From the IMG/VR virus record IMGVR_UViG_3300023084_000123, positions 1 to 24,625 of that record: DNA of 24,625 bases. The stretch is one strand, 5' to 3'. The position numbers were made by a program, and so were the translations under genes. The number at the start of each line of letters is the position of its first letter. Position 1 is the stretch's first letter. This DNA is from a virus. Positions 1 to 6,265 of the stretch are shown here, piece after piece. The notes under the pieces were generated by a model that saw only the letters and a program-made list of their open reading frames with translations, ran no database searches and was not told where the DNA came from.

Positions 1-1509
1 ATCGAGGTAGGGGGTAGCCTTAAAGCGTTGTCTGAGTATTACGAACTTGGTGCGAAGGGTACGGAAGTTATCAATGCGCTAGCTAAACGCCGTATAGATT
101 TTGATGACGAAAGCCTAGCGAGGTATGCCGAGTATTGCATACAGGACGTAGAGCTAACCGCCAAGCTATTCCAAAAGCTAGCACCACAACTGAACGTCAC
201 CGAGCTTAAACTTATCGACGCAACAATAAAGATGTTTAGTGAACCCGCGCTAGAACTAGACCTTGATGTTCTGGGTGCGCACCTAGAGGGAGTACAGAAG
301 AAGAAAGAAATCTTGATGGCTAAGATCGAAGAAGATAAGAAAGCCATCATGAGTAACCCGAAGTTTGCTGAGCTACTACGTAAGCGTGGGGTAGTCCCTC
401 CTATGAAAGTTAGCCCGACTACTGGCAAAGAAACCTACGCCTTTGCTAAATCTGATGAAGAGTTTAGAAATCTACTAGAGCACGAGGATGAGTACGTCCA
501 AGCCCTTGTAGCGGCTAGGTTAGGAGTAAAGTCCACCATAGAAGAAACTAGAACCGCACGCTTAATCAACATAGCTATGCGTGGAAAGCTACCCATACCA
601 CTACGTTACTACGCGGCTCACACCGGAAGGTGGGGTGGAGATGACAAGGTGAACATGCAGAACCTACCACGCAACTCCCCACTTAAAGATGCTATCTGTG
701 CGCCCGAAGGTTACACAATGGTCGACTGTGACTTATCGCAGATTGAAGCACGTACCCTTGCATGGCTAGCAGAACAGAACGACTTAGTTGAGGCGTTCGA
801 CAGGGGTGACGACGTTTACAAGATTATGGCTAGTTCTATATATGGAAAGTCAGTAGAGAGCATAGATAAAGACGAACGATTCGTTGGTAAGACTACGATT
901 CTTGGCGCAGGTTACGGCATGGGGGCTTTGAAGTTTCAGACACAACTAAAAAACTTTGGTGTTGAACTAGACGAAGATGAATGTAAGCGTATCATTAGTG
1001 TGTACCGAGAAACCTATCCTTGGATTCCTATGCTCTGGCGAAGTGCGAACGATGCGCTAGAAGGGATTATGGATGGAGCAGGAGCGACACTAGGTAAGTG
1101 GGGCGTGCTATCTGTGGAAGCTAAAGGTATACGCCTACCGAATAACCTATTTATTCAGTACCCCAACCTGAGAAGACAAGAAAATGAAGAAGGTAGAACC
1201 GAGCTTGTATATGACACACGCAGAGGTAAGACGCTTGTACCTAACCGTATATATGGTGGGAAAGTTATCGAGAACGTGTGTCAAGCTCTGGCGAGAATCG
1301 TCATTGGGGATCAACTACTTAAGCTGGGTAGACGATATAAAGTTGTTATGACGGTACATGATGCTATTGCTTGCATCGTACCAAATGCAGAAGTTGAAGA
1401 AGCAAGGAAATTCGTGGAGGCAACAATGAGGGAGCGACCCACATGGGCACAAGAGCTACCCCTTGATTGTGAATCCGGTGTTGGTAAAACGTATGGGAGT
1501 TGTAAATGA
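1..1509 (+). CDS. Family A DNA polymerase, C-terminal part (5' end outside window)
   Basis: Replicative phage DNA polymerase of the PolA family. The reading frame is open from base 1, so the gene begins upstream of the window; the TTG at 28 is an internal codon. The first ~50 residues are the end of a 3'-5' exonuclease domain (YCIQD, the YxxxD Exo III motif, about 133-147). The palm and fingers follow: motif A VDCDLSQIEAR at 721-753, motif B with Arg 877-879, Lys 889-891 and Tyr-Gly 913-918, and motif C VHDAI near 1357-1371. The position equivalent to E. coli Pol I Phe762 is Leu (codon 901-903). Motif C reads HDA rather than HDE, which is common in phage enzymes. The catalytic Asp residues are present, so it should be active. 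Its stop TGA overlaps the ATG of the next small ORF. Family assignment is secure; whether extra N-terminal domains exist cannot be seen. Confidence 0.96.
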   Translation: MEVGGSLKALSEYYELGAKGTEVINALAKRRIDFDDESLARYAEYCIQDVELTAKLFQKLAPQLNVTELKLIDATIKMFSEPALELDLDVLGAHLEGVQKKKEILMAKIEEDKKAIMSNPKFAELLRKRGVVPPMKVSPTTGKETYAFAKSDEEFRNLLEHEDEYVQALVAARLGVKSTIEETRTARLINIAMRGKLPIPLRYYAAHTGRWGGDDKVNMQNLPRNSPLKDAICAPEGYTMVDCDLSQIEARTLAWLAEQNDLVEAFDRGDDVYKIMASSIYGKSVESIDKDERFVGKTTILGAGYGMGALKFQTQLKNFGVELDEDECKRIISVYRETYPWIPMLWRSANDALEGIMDGAGATLGKWGVLSVEAKGIRLPNNLFIQYPNLRRQENEEGRTELVYDTRRGKTLVPNRIYGGKVIENVCQALARIVIGDQLLKLGRRYKVVMTVHDAIACIVPNAEVEEARKFVEATMRERPTWAQELPLDCESGVGKTYGSCK

Positions 1510-1685
1510 TTGTTGAAGATTGGAGCGGGTATTTCATTTTAGTTAAGAAGCATCTAAGTGAGGTGCAAGAACTTATGAACGCAAAGAAGTACAGCGAGGC
1601 ACGTAAGAAAGCCATGGACTTATCAATAGACGGACATCTCATGCGTCAGGCTATCACACTAGAGGAGGAGAAATGGAATCGGTAG
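1506..1685 (+). CDS. Small hypothetical protein, 59 aa
   Basis: An open frame of 59 codons starts at an ATG that overlaps the polymerase stop (ATGA) and ends at TAG 1683-1685, 13 bp inside the methyltransferase gene. Without it the stretch 1510-1672 would be an unusual gap in very dense coding. The product is charged and predicted helical: it starts MIVEDWSGYF and continues with a Lys/Glu-rich amphipathic segment (EVQELMNAKKYSEARKKA). I do not recognise a family. The ATGA overlap argues for translational coupling to the polymerase, and its 3' end carries the Shine-Dalgarno sequence of the next gene. It may be a real small phage protein or simply a coupling leader; expression is unproven. Confidence 0.62.
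   Translation: MIVEDWSGYFILVKKHLSEVQELMNAKKYSEARKKAMDLSIDGHLMRQAITLEEEKWNR
1662..1670 (+). promoter_or_regulatory. Shine-Dalgarno site for the methyltransferase-like gene
   Basis: GAGGAGGAG lies just upstream of ATG 1673, inside the preceding 59-codon ORF. Depending on register the spacing is 4-7 nt. It supports 1673 as the start of the next gene. Confidence 0.6.
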
Positions 1686-2284
1686 GGGACTACGACTTTA
1701 CACAAGACTGGTTTGAGTGGGCTGTACCCGTATGGACTAAGCTGTTTACCAATCTACCAAAAGATCGTAAGCGAGACATGCTTGAGATAGGTAGCTACGA
1801 AGGTAGGTCAGCAGTCTGGTTAATCGAAAACGCCCTTGTAGATAACGGCCTACTGCATTGTATAGATACGTGGGAAGGAGGAGAGGAACACAAAGCCCAA
1901 GGTGTAAACATGAGCGAAGTCGAAGCTAAGTTTGATTTCAATATCGAAAGCGCTAAGGCTGTAAACCCAACAGTACAGGTATTTAAATATAAGGATTTTA
2001 GTTATCGTGCGTTGGGTGCGTTGGCTAGCAAGTACAACAATAGCTTTGATTTTATATACATAGACGGTTCACACCAAGCGGCTGATGTGTTGTCGGATGC
2101 TTGCATGGCGTTCCACCTGTTACGGGTAGGTGCGTATATGTGTTTCGATGACTACTTGTGGGACACGAGGATACCGCAACTACAACGACCGAAGATGGCT
2201 ATTGATGCTTTCGTAACTATATTTGAGCCACGTATAAGAATCGCCCATATCGGGTATCAATACATAATACAAAGGATGGCGTGA
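1673..2284 (+). CDS. Class I SAM-dependent methyltransferase-like protein
   Basis: A 203-residue protein with the order of a small Rossmann-fold methyltransferase of the Methyltransf_24 type. Motif I is EIGSYEGRS (residues 38-46), the glycine-rich SAM loop. A strand ending in CIDTWEGG (about 62-70) supplies the acidic post-I position. FIYIDGSH (about 127-134) is the motif IV-like strand and loop, and GAYMCFDDYLW follows. No target-recognition domain or DNA-methylase motif (DPPY/NPPY) is present, so it is not an ordinary adenine or cytosine DNA methylase. The substrate could be a sugar, a small molecule or a protein. It follows a strong GAGGAGGAG ribosome site, and its stop TGA overlaps the ATG of the glycosyltransferase, so the two are probably co-translated and may act on one product (inference). 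Fold call good, substrate unknown. Confidence 0.82.
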   Translation: MESVGDYDFTQDWFEWAVPVWTKLFTNLPKDRKRDMLEIGSYEGRSAVWLIENALVDNGLLHCIDTWEGGEEHKAQGVNMSEVEAKFDFNIESAKAVNPTVQVFKYKDFSYRALGALASKYNNSFDFIYIDGSHQAADVLSDACMAFHLLRVGAYMCFDDYLWDTRIPQLQRPKMAIDAFVTIFEPRIRIAHIGYQYIIQRMA

Positions 2285-3045
2285 TGGAGGAAAAGATACC
2301 GTCAATCATGATTGCTACTCCCATGTACGGAGGTATGTGTAGTGGCAACTACATGGTGAGTATGCTTGGTGCAGTACAGAAGTTAAAAGAATTTAAGATG
2401 CCTGTGTATTTCTCACAGATATCAAACGAGAGCCTTATACCTAGAGCGAGAAACGAATTGGTTCGTAAGTTTCTAGATGGTGGGCACGACTACCTTATGT
2501 TTATTGATGCTGACATAGGGTTTCACCCCATGGCTATACCGGAACTTATAGCCGCTGATAAAGATATTGTATGCGGTATTTACCCAAAGAAAGAAATCTA
2601 TTGGGGTGCAGTAGAGAAAGCGGCAAAGGCAGGGAAAGATAACCTGATCGACTATTCTGGTGCGTTCGTGTTCAACATGGTAAAGAACGAAGATGGTTAT
2701 GTTGAGACCGATGACATGGGGGTTCTTGAGGTTAGGCATGGTGGCACAGGCTTCATGCTAATTAAACATGAGGTATTTGAAAAACTTAAACCTTACGTAC
2801 CTACATACAGAGTATCGTCTTATCGAGACCCAGAAACAAACGAGTATGTAAAGCCCTTAACTTACGAGTTCTTTGCTACAAGCATTGACCATACTGGGGC
2901 ATTGCTATCTGAAGACTACCATTTCTGCGAGTTGTGGCGAAAACATGGAGGTAAGGTACACGCCCATCCGTTTATAAAGCTAGAGCATGTAGGTACTTAT
3001 GTTTACGAGGGCGATATTGTTAAATCAGGAGGAAACTTAAAATGA
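2284..3045 (+). CDS. GT-A type glycosyltransferase-like protein
   Basis: A 253-residue cytosolic protein resembling family 2 nucleotide-sugar glycosyltransferases found in phages. The N-terminus IPSIMIATPMYGG forms the first beta strand of the nucleotide-binding fold. RNELVRKFL and YLMFIDADIGF follow, with the metal-binding DxD at D75-A-D77. A GGTGFMLIK segment and LSEDYHFCELWRKHGG (ED as candidate catalytic acid) complete the usual order. ATG 2284 is preferred to GTG 2281 because AAAGGA at 2271-2276 is then 7 nt away and the ATG overlaps the previous stop (TGATG). It has no membrane segment. It sits between a methyltransferase-like gene and a DUF3310 gene, overlapping both. Possible roles are modification of phage DNA bases, of virion protein or of host surface glycans; the sequence does not decide. 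Confidence 0.82.
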   Translation: MEEKIPSIMIATPMYGGMCSGNYMVSMLGAVQKLKEFKMPVYFSQISNESLIPRARNELVRKFLDGGHDYLMFIDADIGFHPMAIPELIAADKDIVCGIYPKKEIYWGAVEKAAKAGKDNLIDYSGAFVFNMVKNEDGYVETDDMGVLEVRHGGTGFMLIKHEVFEKLKPYVPTYRVSSYRDPETNEYVKPLTYEFFATSIDHTGALLSEDYHFCELWRKHGGKVHAHPFIKLEHVGTYVYEGDIVKSGGNLK

Positions 3046-3281
3046 CCGAAGCAAACAAGAGACAGGTCGGTGGCGACCACTATATGAATATGGGTGTACA
3101 GCCATGGAGAGCTATGGAGTCTTGGATGACCGATGAGCAGTTGATCGGGTTCATGATGGGTAATGTGATTAAGTACGTAGCCAGATGGCAGGACAAGAAC
3201 GGCATCGAGGACTTACGTAAAGCGTCTCATTATCTGGAAAAGCTGATCGAGGTGGAACTCAAACGGGGTGAGGATAAGTAA
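3042..3281 (+). CDS. DUF3310 family protein
   Basis: A 79-residue protein matching the DUF3310 (SaV-like) family common in phages. It begins with the hallmark QVGGDHYMNMGVQPW near the N-terminus, followed by GFMMGNVIKYVARWQDKNGIEDLRKASHYLEKLI, a helical core with conserved N, K, Y, R and HYL positions. The ATG overlaps the glycosyltransferase stop (ATGA), indicating translational coupling. Members have often been annotated as nucleotide kinases, but no P-loop is present, so that label should not be used; the molecular role is not established. Its stop codon abuts a 21-bp tandem repeat, and it is the last gene of the first transcription block. Confidence 0.9.
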   Translation: MTEANKRQVGGDHYMNMGVQPWRAMESWMTDEQLIGFMMGNVIKYVARWQDKNGIEDLRKASHYLEKLIEVELKRGEDK

Positions 3282-3321
3282 AAGGTACGTCTTGCGACCA
3301 AAAAGGTACGTCTTGCGACCA
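3280..3321 (+). repeat. Perfect 21-bp tandem direct repeat, two copies
   Basis: Positions 3280-3300 and 3301-3321 are identical. The core is AAAAGGTACGTCTTGCGACC followed by A. The first copy begins inside the DUF3310 stop codon. Each copy can form only a weak hairpin (GGT/ACC plus CGT/GCG with one bulge), so it is not a convincing terminator. It lies about 50 bp upstream of a candidate promoter and could be a tandem protein-binding site. Confidence 0.9.
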
Positions 3322-3367
3322 CAAAAAAAGTGCCATAAGTACATACTAAGTCCGTTTTTTAGATTAA

Positions 3368-3383
3368 CTTGTGGTATAACAAG
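3368..3383. promoter_or_regulatory. Inverted repeat over the -10 element (possible operator)
   Basis: CTTGT (3368-3372) and ACAAG (3379-3383) are perfect inverted 5-bp arms around GGTATA, centred exactly on the -10 box. This could be an operator, but arms of five bases can occur by chance. Confidence 0.3.
3372..3380 (+). promoter_or_regulatory. Candidate extended -10 promoter for the nuclease-helicase unit
   Basis: TGGTATAAC matches the extended -10 form TGnTATAAT except at the last base. No good -35 hexamer is found 16-18 bp upstream; the sequence there is an AT-rich run ending in TTTTTT. The element resembles TGGTATACT in the stronger promoter at 5942-5950. Expected transcription start is near 3387, giving a short leader before ATG 3411. 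Confidence 0.5.
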
Positions 3384-3410
3384 CGTATCTGACACTACAC
3401 AAGGACGTAC

Positions 3411-4079
3411 ATGACCACCGCTTGGAGTTATTCATCAATTAAAACTTTCGATCAATGCCCTAAAAAGTATTACCACTTAAAGATATTAAAGGATATAAAA
3501 GACACTGGGAGCGAGGCGACTATCTACGGACAGCAAGTACACAAAGCCGCAGAGGATTACATCAAAGACGGCGTGCCTATACCGGAGAAGTTTGCCTACA
3601 TTAGAGGAGTAGTAGAAGCACTAGGAAGAAAGGAGGGAGAGAAGCACACAGAATTAAGACTAGGCGTTAAGAGACTTGATGAGGGTTACGAGCCTTGTAA
3701 GTTCTTAGGTAAGGATGTCTGGTGGCGCGGTATCGCTGACTTGGTAATTATTGACGGTGATACTGCGTATTCTGTGGACTACAAGACAAGTAAGAATGCT
3801 AAGTATGCGGATGTGAAGCAGTTAGATTTGGTTGCTGGGGGGATATTCACACACTTTCCACAGGTAGATAAGATCAGATCCGCATTGATATTTCTAGTAA
3901 GTAACGACGTTATAAAGAAAGATCACTACCGAGAACATATGCACAACTACTTATCCACATTTGATCCACTGTTAGATAGGTTAGAAATAGCTGAGGAATC
4001 AGGGGTTTGGAACGCTAAATCAGGGCCGTTATGTAGGTTTTGCCCCGTGGTATCATGCGAACACCACCCCAATAACTAA
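3411..4079 (+). CDS. PD-(D/E)XK nuclease, Cas4/RecB-like with probable Fe-S cluster
   Basis: A 222-residue nuclease of the PDDEXK_1 type. SYSSIKTFDQCPKKYY at the N-terminus is the typical opening motif with Cys16. H44 lies in QQVHKAAEDYI. The active site is D110 (GIADLVII) with D123-Y-K125 (VDYKTSK), followed by the QLDLVAGG helix that corresponds to the QxxxY motif of the family. The C-terminus has C208-x2-C211-x4-C216. Together with Cys16 these four cysteines match the layout of the 4Fe-4S cluster of Cas4 and AddB nucleases. The likely role is a DNA end-processing exonuclease in phage recombination or replication. It is not a CRISPR adaptation gene here, as no cas neighbours or array exist. 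It is the first gene of a unit with a basic HNH-like protein and an SNF2 helicase, with AAGGA six bases before its ATG. Confidence 0.9.
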   Translation: MTTAWSYSSIKTFDQCPKKYYHLKILKDIKDTGSEATIYGQQVHKAAEDYIKDGVPIPEKFAYIRGVVEALGRKEGEKHTELRLGVKRLDEGYEPCKFLGKDVWWRGIADLVIIDGDTAYSVDYKTSKNAKYADVKQLDLVAGGIFTHFPQVDKIRSALIFLVSNDVIKKDHYREHMHNYLSTFDPLLDRLEIAEESGVWNAKSGPLCRFCPVVSCEHHPNN

Positions 4080-4088
4080 GGAACTGTT

Positions 4089-4385
4089 ATGGCTAGAAAC
4101 TACGATAGAGAATACAAAAAATACCAAGGCACTGAGGAACAGAAGAAAAATCGAGCGATGCGTAATGCAGCTAGGCGCAAAGCACTAAAGAACGGTACGG
4201 TTAAAAAGGGGGATGGCAAAGATGTGGCACACAACAAAGCTATATCCAAAGGTGGTACAAATAAGCATGGTACTAGAGTCACTTCTGCTTCTGCTAATCG
4301 TAGCTTTGATCGTAATTCAAGGAAGGGTCTAGTATCCGAAACAAGTCCGAGGGAGCGAAAACGGCGTGGAAATAATAAACGATAA
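4089..4385 (+). CDS. Small strongly basic protein with HNH-like motif
   Basis: A 98-residue protein in which about 30% of residues are Lys or Arg, so nucleic-acid binding is likely. The centre KDVAHNKAISKGGTN (residues 44-58), followed by RVTSASANRSF (63-73), mirrors the beta-beta-alpha layout of HNH endonucleases (H48, SKGG, N70). The third metal-binding His is not evident and there are no zinc-binding cysteines, so it may be a minimal or inactive HNH-derived protein. Start: ATG 4089 with AAGGA at 4078-4082, overlapping the nuclease stop. Its end overlaps the SNF2 helicase gene by 20 bp. Alternatives are a plain DNA-binding or packaging accessory protein. Gene confidence is high, enzymatic activity uncertain. 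Confidence 0.75.
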   Translation: MARNYDREYKKYQGTEEQKKNRAMRNAARRKALKNGTVKKGDGKDVAHNKAISKGGTNKHGTRVTSASANRSFDRNSRKGLVSETSPRERKRRGNNKR

Positions 4386-5919
4386 AGCATTACTTATACG
4401 CACAAGACGACCAGAACTAATCACAGAGCGAATCGAAAACAGCAAGATAATCAGTCAGGAGGGAGACATTTTTAATATCGCCATCAAATGGGGTTTTCAG
4501 GAATCCCAAGAGTTGGCACGCCTACGAGTTAGGAACGTGCCGTCGCCAATGAAACGAGACTATGAGTGGACAGGGAAATTCCAACCCTACAACCACCAAC
4601 GTGATACAGCATCGTTTCTCACACTTAACAAGAAAGCATTTTGTTTCAACGAGCAAGGTACTGGTAAGACAGCATCAGTTATATGGGCCGCTGATTACCT
4701 GATGAAACTAGGACTTATACGTAGAGTGCTAGTCATATGCCCCCTATCAATTATGAAGTCGGCGTGGCAGGAAGACTTGTTTACGTTTGCTATGCACCGT
4801 GGTTGTAGTGTGGCTCATGGTACATCAGACGCCAGAAAGAAGATCATCAACGCTGGGTCAGAGTTTGTCATTATTAACTTTGATGGTGTTGGCGTAGTTG
4901 AGGAAGAGATAAAGAAAGGTGGGTTTGACCTGATCGTGGTTGACGAAGCTAACGCTTACAAGAACCCACAGACTAACCGTTGGAAGATACTAAAGCGCAT
5001 CACAGAAAAGCCAGAGTGGTTGTGGATGCTTACTGGTACGCCAGCAGCCCAGTCGCCAGTAGATGCGTTCGGTTTGGCACGGCTAGTCAACCCACAGAAA
5101 ACACCGAAATACTACGGGCAGTTCAGAGATCAGGTGATGTACAAGGTCTCGCAGTTTAAATGGGTACCTAAATCTAATGCGAAGGATACGGTGCATAAAG
5201 TATTGCAACCCGCTATTCGGTTTGAGAAAGATCAATGTCTCGATTTGCCAGACGTTACGTTTGTAGATAGAGAAGCACCACTTACTCCACAGCAAACCAA
5301 GTATTACAACAAGCTGAAAAAGCTAATGGTCATGGAGGCAGGCGGTGAGCAAGTATCTGCTGTCAACGCGGCGACTAACTTAAACAAGTTGTTGCAGATA
5401 TCTGGTGGTGCAGTTTACTCAGACGAGAAAGAAGTTATTGAGTTTGATGTCTCTAATCGTATCAACGTAATCCTAGAGGTTATTAACGAGGCATCACATA
5501 AGGTATTGGTGTTTGTTCCTTTTACTCATACGATAGAACTACTAAAGAATCAGCTAGAGAAAAACAAAATCACGTGCGAAGTTATCAATGGTGCGGTGCC
5601 ACTAAACAAAAGGTCAGAGCGAATCAAAGACTTCCAAACCAAAGATGATCCTCGCGTATTACTAATCCAACCGCAAGCCGCTTCTCATGGTTTAACTTTG
5701 ACGGCGGCGAACACAATCATTTGGTATGCACCAGTGACTAGCGTAGAGACTTACCTACAAGCCAATGCACGTATTGATAGGCCAGGTCAGAAGAACGCTA
5801 TGACCATAGTGCACATCAAAGGGAGCGAAGTCGAGAACCGATTGTATTCTATGTTGCAAAACAAAATCGGTACTCACTCAAAGATCATTGATCTTTATCG
5901 ACAAGAAATATCAGAATAG
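4366..5919 (+). CDS. SNF2-family (SF2) DNA helicase/translocase
   Basis: A 517-residue superfamily 2 ATPase. The first ~75 residues are the phage-type N-terminal segment ending in WTGKFQPYNHQRDTA (Q-motif-like). The P-loop is NEQGTGKT with K101. Motif II is VVDEANAYKNP (D193-E-A-N196) and motif III is MLTGTPAAQSP. The C-terminal RecA-like lobe carries VLVFVPFTHT, LIQPQAASHGLTLTAA (motif V) and QANARIDRPGQ (residues 465-475, motif VI with both Arg fingers). All core motifs are intact. The start is GTG 4366 with GGGAG at 4351-4355; the next in-frame ATG would remove the conserved N-terminus. Likely role: ATP-driven DNA remodelling or branch migration with the adjacent Cas4-like nuclease (inference from context). 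Confidence 0.94.
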   Translation: MEIINDKALLIRTRRPELITERIENSKIISQEGDIFNIAIKWGFQESQELARLRVRNVPSPMKRDYEWTGKFQPYNHQRDTASFLTLNKKAFCFNEQGTGKTASVIWAADYLMKLGLIRRVLVICPLSIMKSAWQEDLFTFAMHRGCSVAHGTSDARKKIINAGSEFVIINFDGVGVVEEEIKKGGFDLIVVDEANAYKNPQTNRWKILKRITEKPEWLWMLTGTPAAQSPVDAFGLARLVNPQKTPKYYGQFRDQVMYKVSQFKWVPKSNAKDTVHKVLQPAIRFEKDQCLDLPDVTFVDREAPLTPQQTKYYNKLKKLMVMEAGGEQVSAVNAATNLNKLLQISGGAVYSDEKEVIEFDVSNRINVILEVINEASHKVLVFVPFTHTIELLKNQLEKNKITCEVINGAVPLNKRSERIKDFQTKDDPRVLLIQPQAASHGLTLTAANTIIWYAPVTSVETYLQANARIDRPGQKNAMTIVHIKGSEVENRLYSMLQNKIGTHSKIIDLYRQEISE

Positions 5920-5921
5920 TA

Positions 5922-5936
5922 TTTGACTTTGTCAAA
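5922..5936. promoter_or_regulatory. Perfect inverted repeat over the -35 box (candidate operator)
   Basis: TTTGAC (5922-5927) TTT GTCAAA (5931-5936) is a perfect 6-bp inverted repeat with a 3-bp centre. It contains the -35 hexamer, so a dimeric repressor bound here would block RNA polymerase. It has no T-tract and sits upstream of the predicted transcription start, so it is not a terminator of the new transcript. Confidence 0.5.
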
Positions 5937-5950
5937 CTAGCTGGTATACT
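5923..5950 (+). promoter_or_regulatory. Sigma70-type promoter with extended -10
   Basis: TTGACT (5923-5928) and TATACT (5945-5950) are separated by 16 bp, and TGG immediately precedes the -10 box, giving the extended form TGGTATACT. Predicted start is near 5957, leaving a leader of about 27 nt with AAGGAGG. It should drive the six-gene replication unit 5984-10798. Confidence 0.82.
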
Positions 5951-5971
5951 TGTAATTTCCTACAACACAAG

Positions 5972-5978
5972 AAGGAGG
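5972..5978 (+). promoter_or_regulatory. Strong Shine-Dalgarno sequence
   Basis: AAGGAGG lies five bases before ATG 5984. It is the best ribosome site in the window and fixes the start of the first gene after the promoter. Confidence 0.8.
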
Positions 5979-5983
5979 TTCTT

Positions 5984-6265
5984 ATGGCGACTAAGACGTC
6001 AGTTGTATTGCTTGATGAAAAAAGAAAACCGGCTGTTAGTAAGTCTGCTGGTTACATGGAGCGAGAGTCTACTGCGTGTTTCAAGTTAGGTTCTATTTTA
6101 TTCGTACCTACTTACGTTCAATCGAAGATGGGCATTGTTGAATACGTAGGGCCAAGTGCTTCTACTGAAAACAGCAGACGCTTTACTGAGCTTGAGCTTA
6201 GACGTATGGGTGCTCATCGAGTATCAGAGTTTCTATGGAAGAGGGCTTGGATAGATGGAAGATAA
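5984..6265 (+). CDS. Hypothetical protein, 93 aa, first gene after the strong promoter
   Basis: A 93-residue soluble protein of no family that I recognise. The first ~25 residues are basic (MATKTSVVLLDEKRKPAVSK). A beta-rich middle follows (ACFKLGSILFVPTYVQSKMGIVEYVGPS), then a charged helix (RRFTELELRRMG) and an aromatic end (FLWKRAWIDGR). No cysteine pair, membrane segment or catalytic motif stands out. It is translated from an ideal AAGGAGG site about 34 nt downstream of the -10 box, and its end overlaps the next gene by 11 bp. First position after a strong host-type promoter is where phages often put host-takeover or regulatory proteins, but that is only positional inference. Confidence 0.8.
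   Translation: MATKTSVVLLDEKRKPAVSKSAGYMERESTACFKLGSILFVPTYVQSKMGIVEYVGPSASTENSRRFTELELRRMGAHRVSEFLWKRAWIDGR

Larger units (their letters stand above)
3282..3410 (+). other. Intergenic regulatory stretch between two gene blocks
   Basis: The 129-bp gap is one of only two non-coding stretches above 100 bp in the window. It holds the tandem repeat, an A-tract (3323-3329), an AT-rich region, the extended -10 element with its inverted repeat, and AAGGA at 3401-3405 as ribosome site for the ATG at 3411. I see no small ORF or tRNA in it. Confidence 0.7.

Noticed and set aside
28-30. TTG at 28 as polymerase start
   Set aside because: The frame is open to base 1 and the exonuclease domain is incomplete, so the gene is cut by the window edge.
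2281-2283. GTG 2281 as glycosyltransferase start
   Set aside because: It leaves only 4 nt to the AAAGGA site, whereas ATG 2284 has 7 nt and the usual TGATG overlap.
3280-3321. CRISPR-like repeat
   Set aside because: Only two copies, directly abutting with no spacer, and no cas genes apart from a Cas4-like phage nuclease that is common without CRISPR.
3280-3321. Intrinsic terminator for the DUF3310 gene
   Set aside because: Possible stems are weak (6 bp with a bulge and a wobble) and no T-run follows on the plus strand.
3411-4079. CRISPR adaptation nuclease Cas4
   Set aside because: The motifs are Cas4-like, but the context is phage replication; no cas1, cas2 or array is present.
4366-4385. 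Frameshifted fusion of the HNH-like and SNF2 genes
   Set aside because: The 20-bp overlap has a normal GTG start with an upstream GGGAG, and each product is complete on its own.
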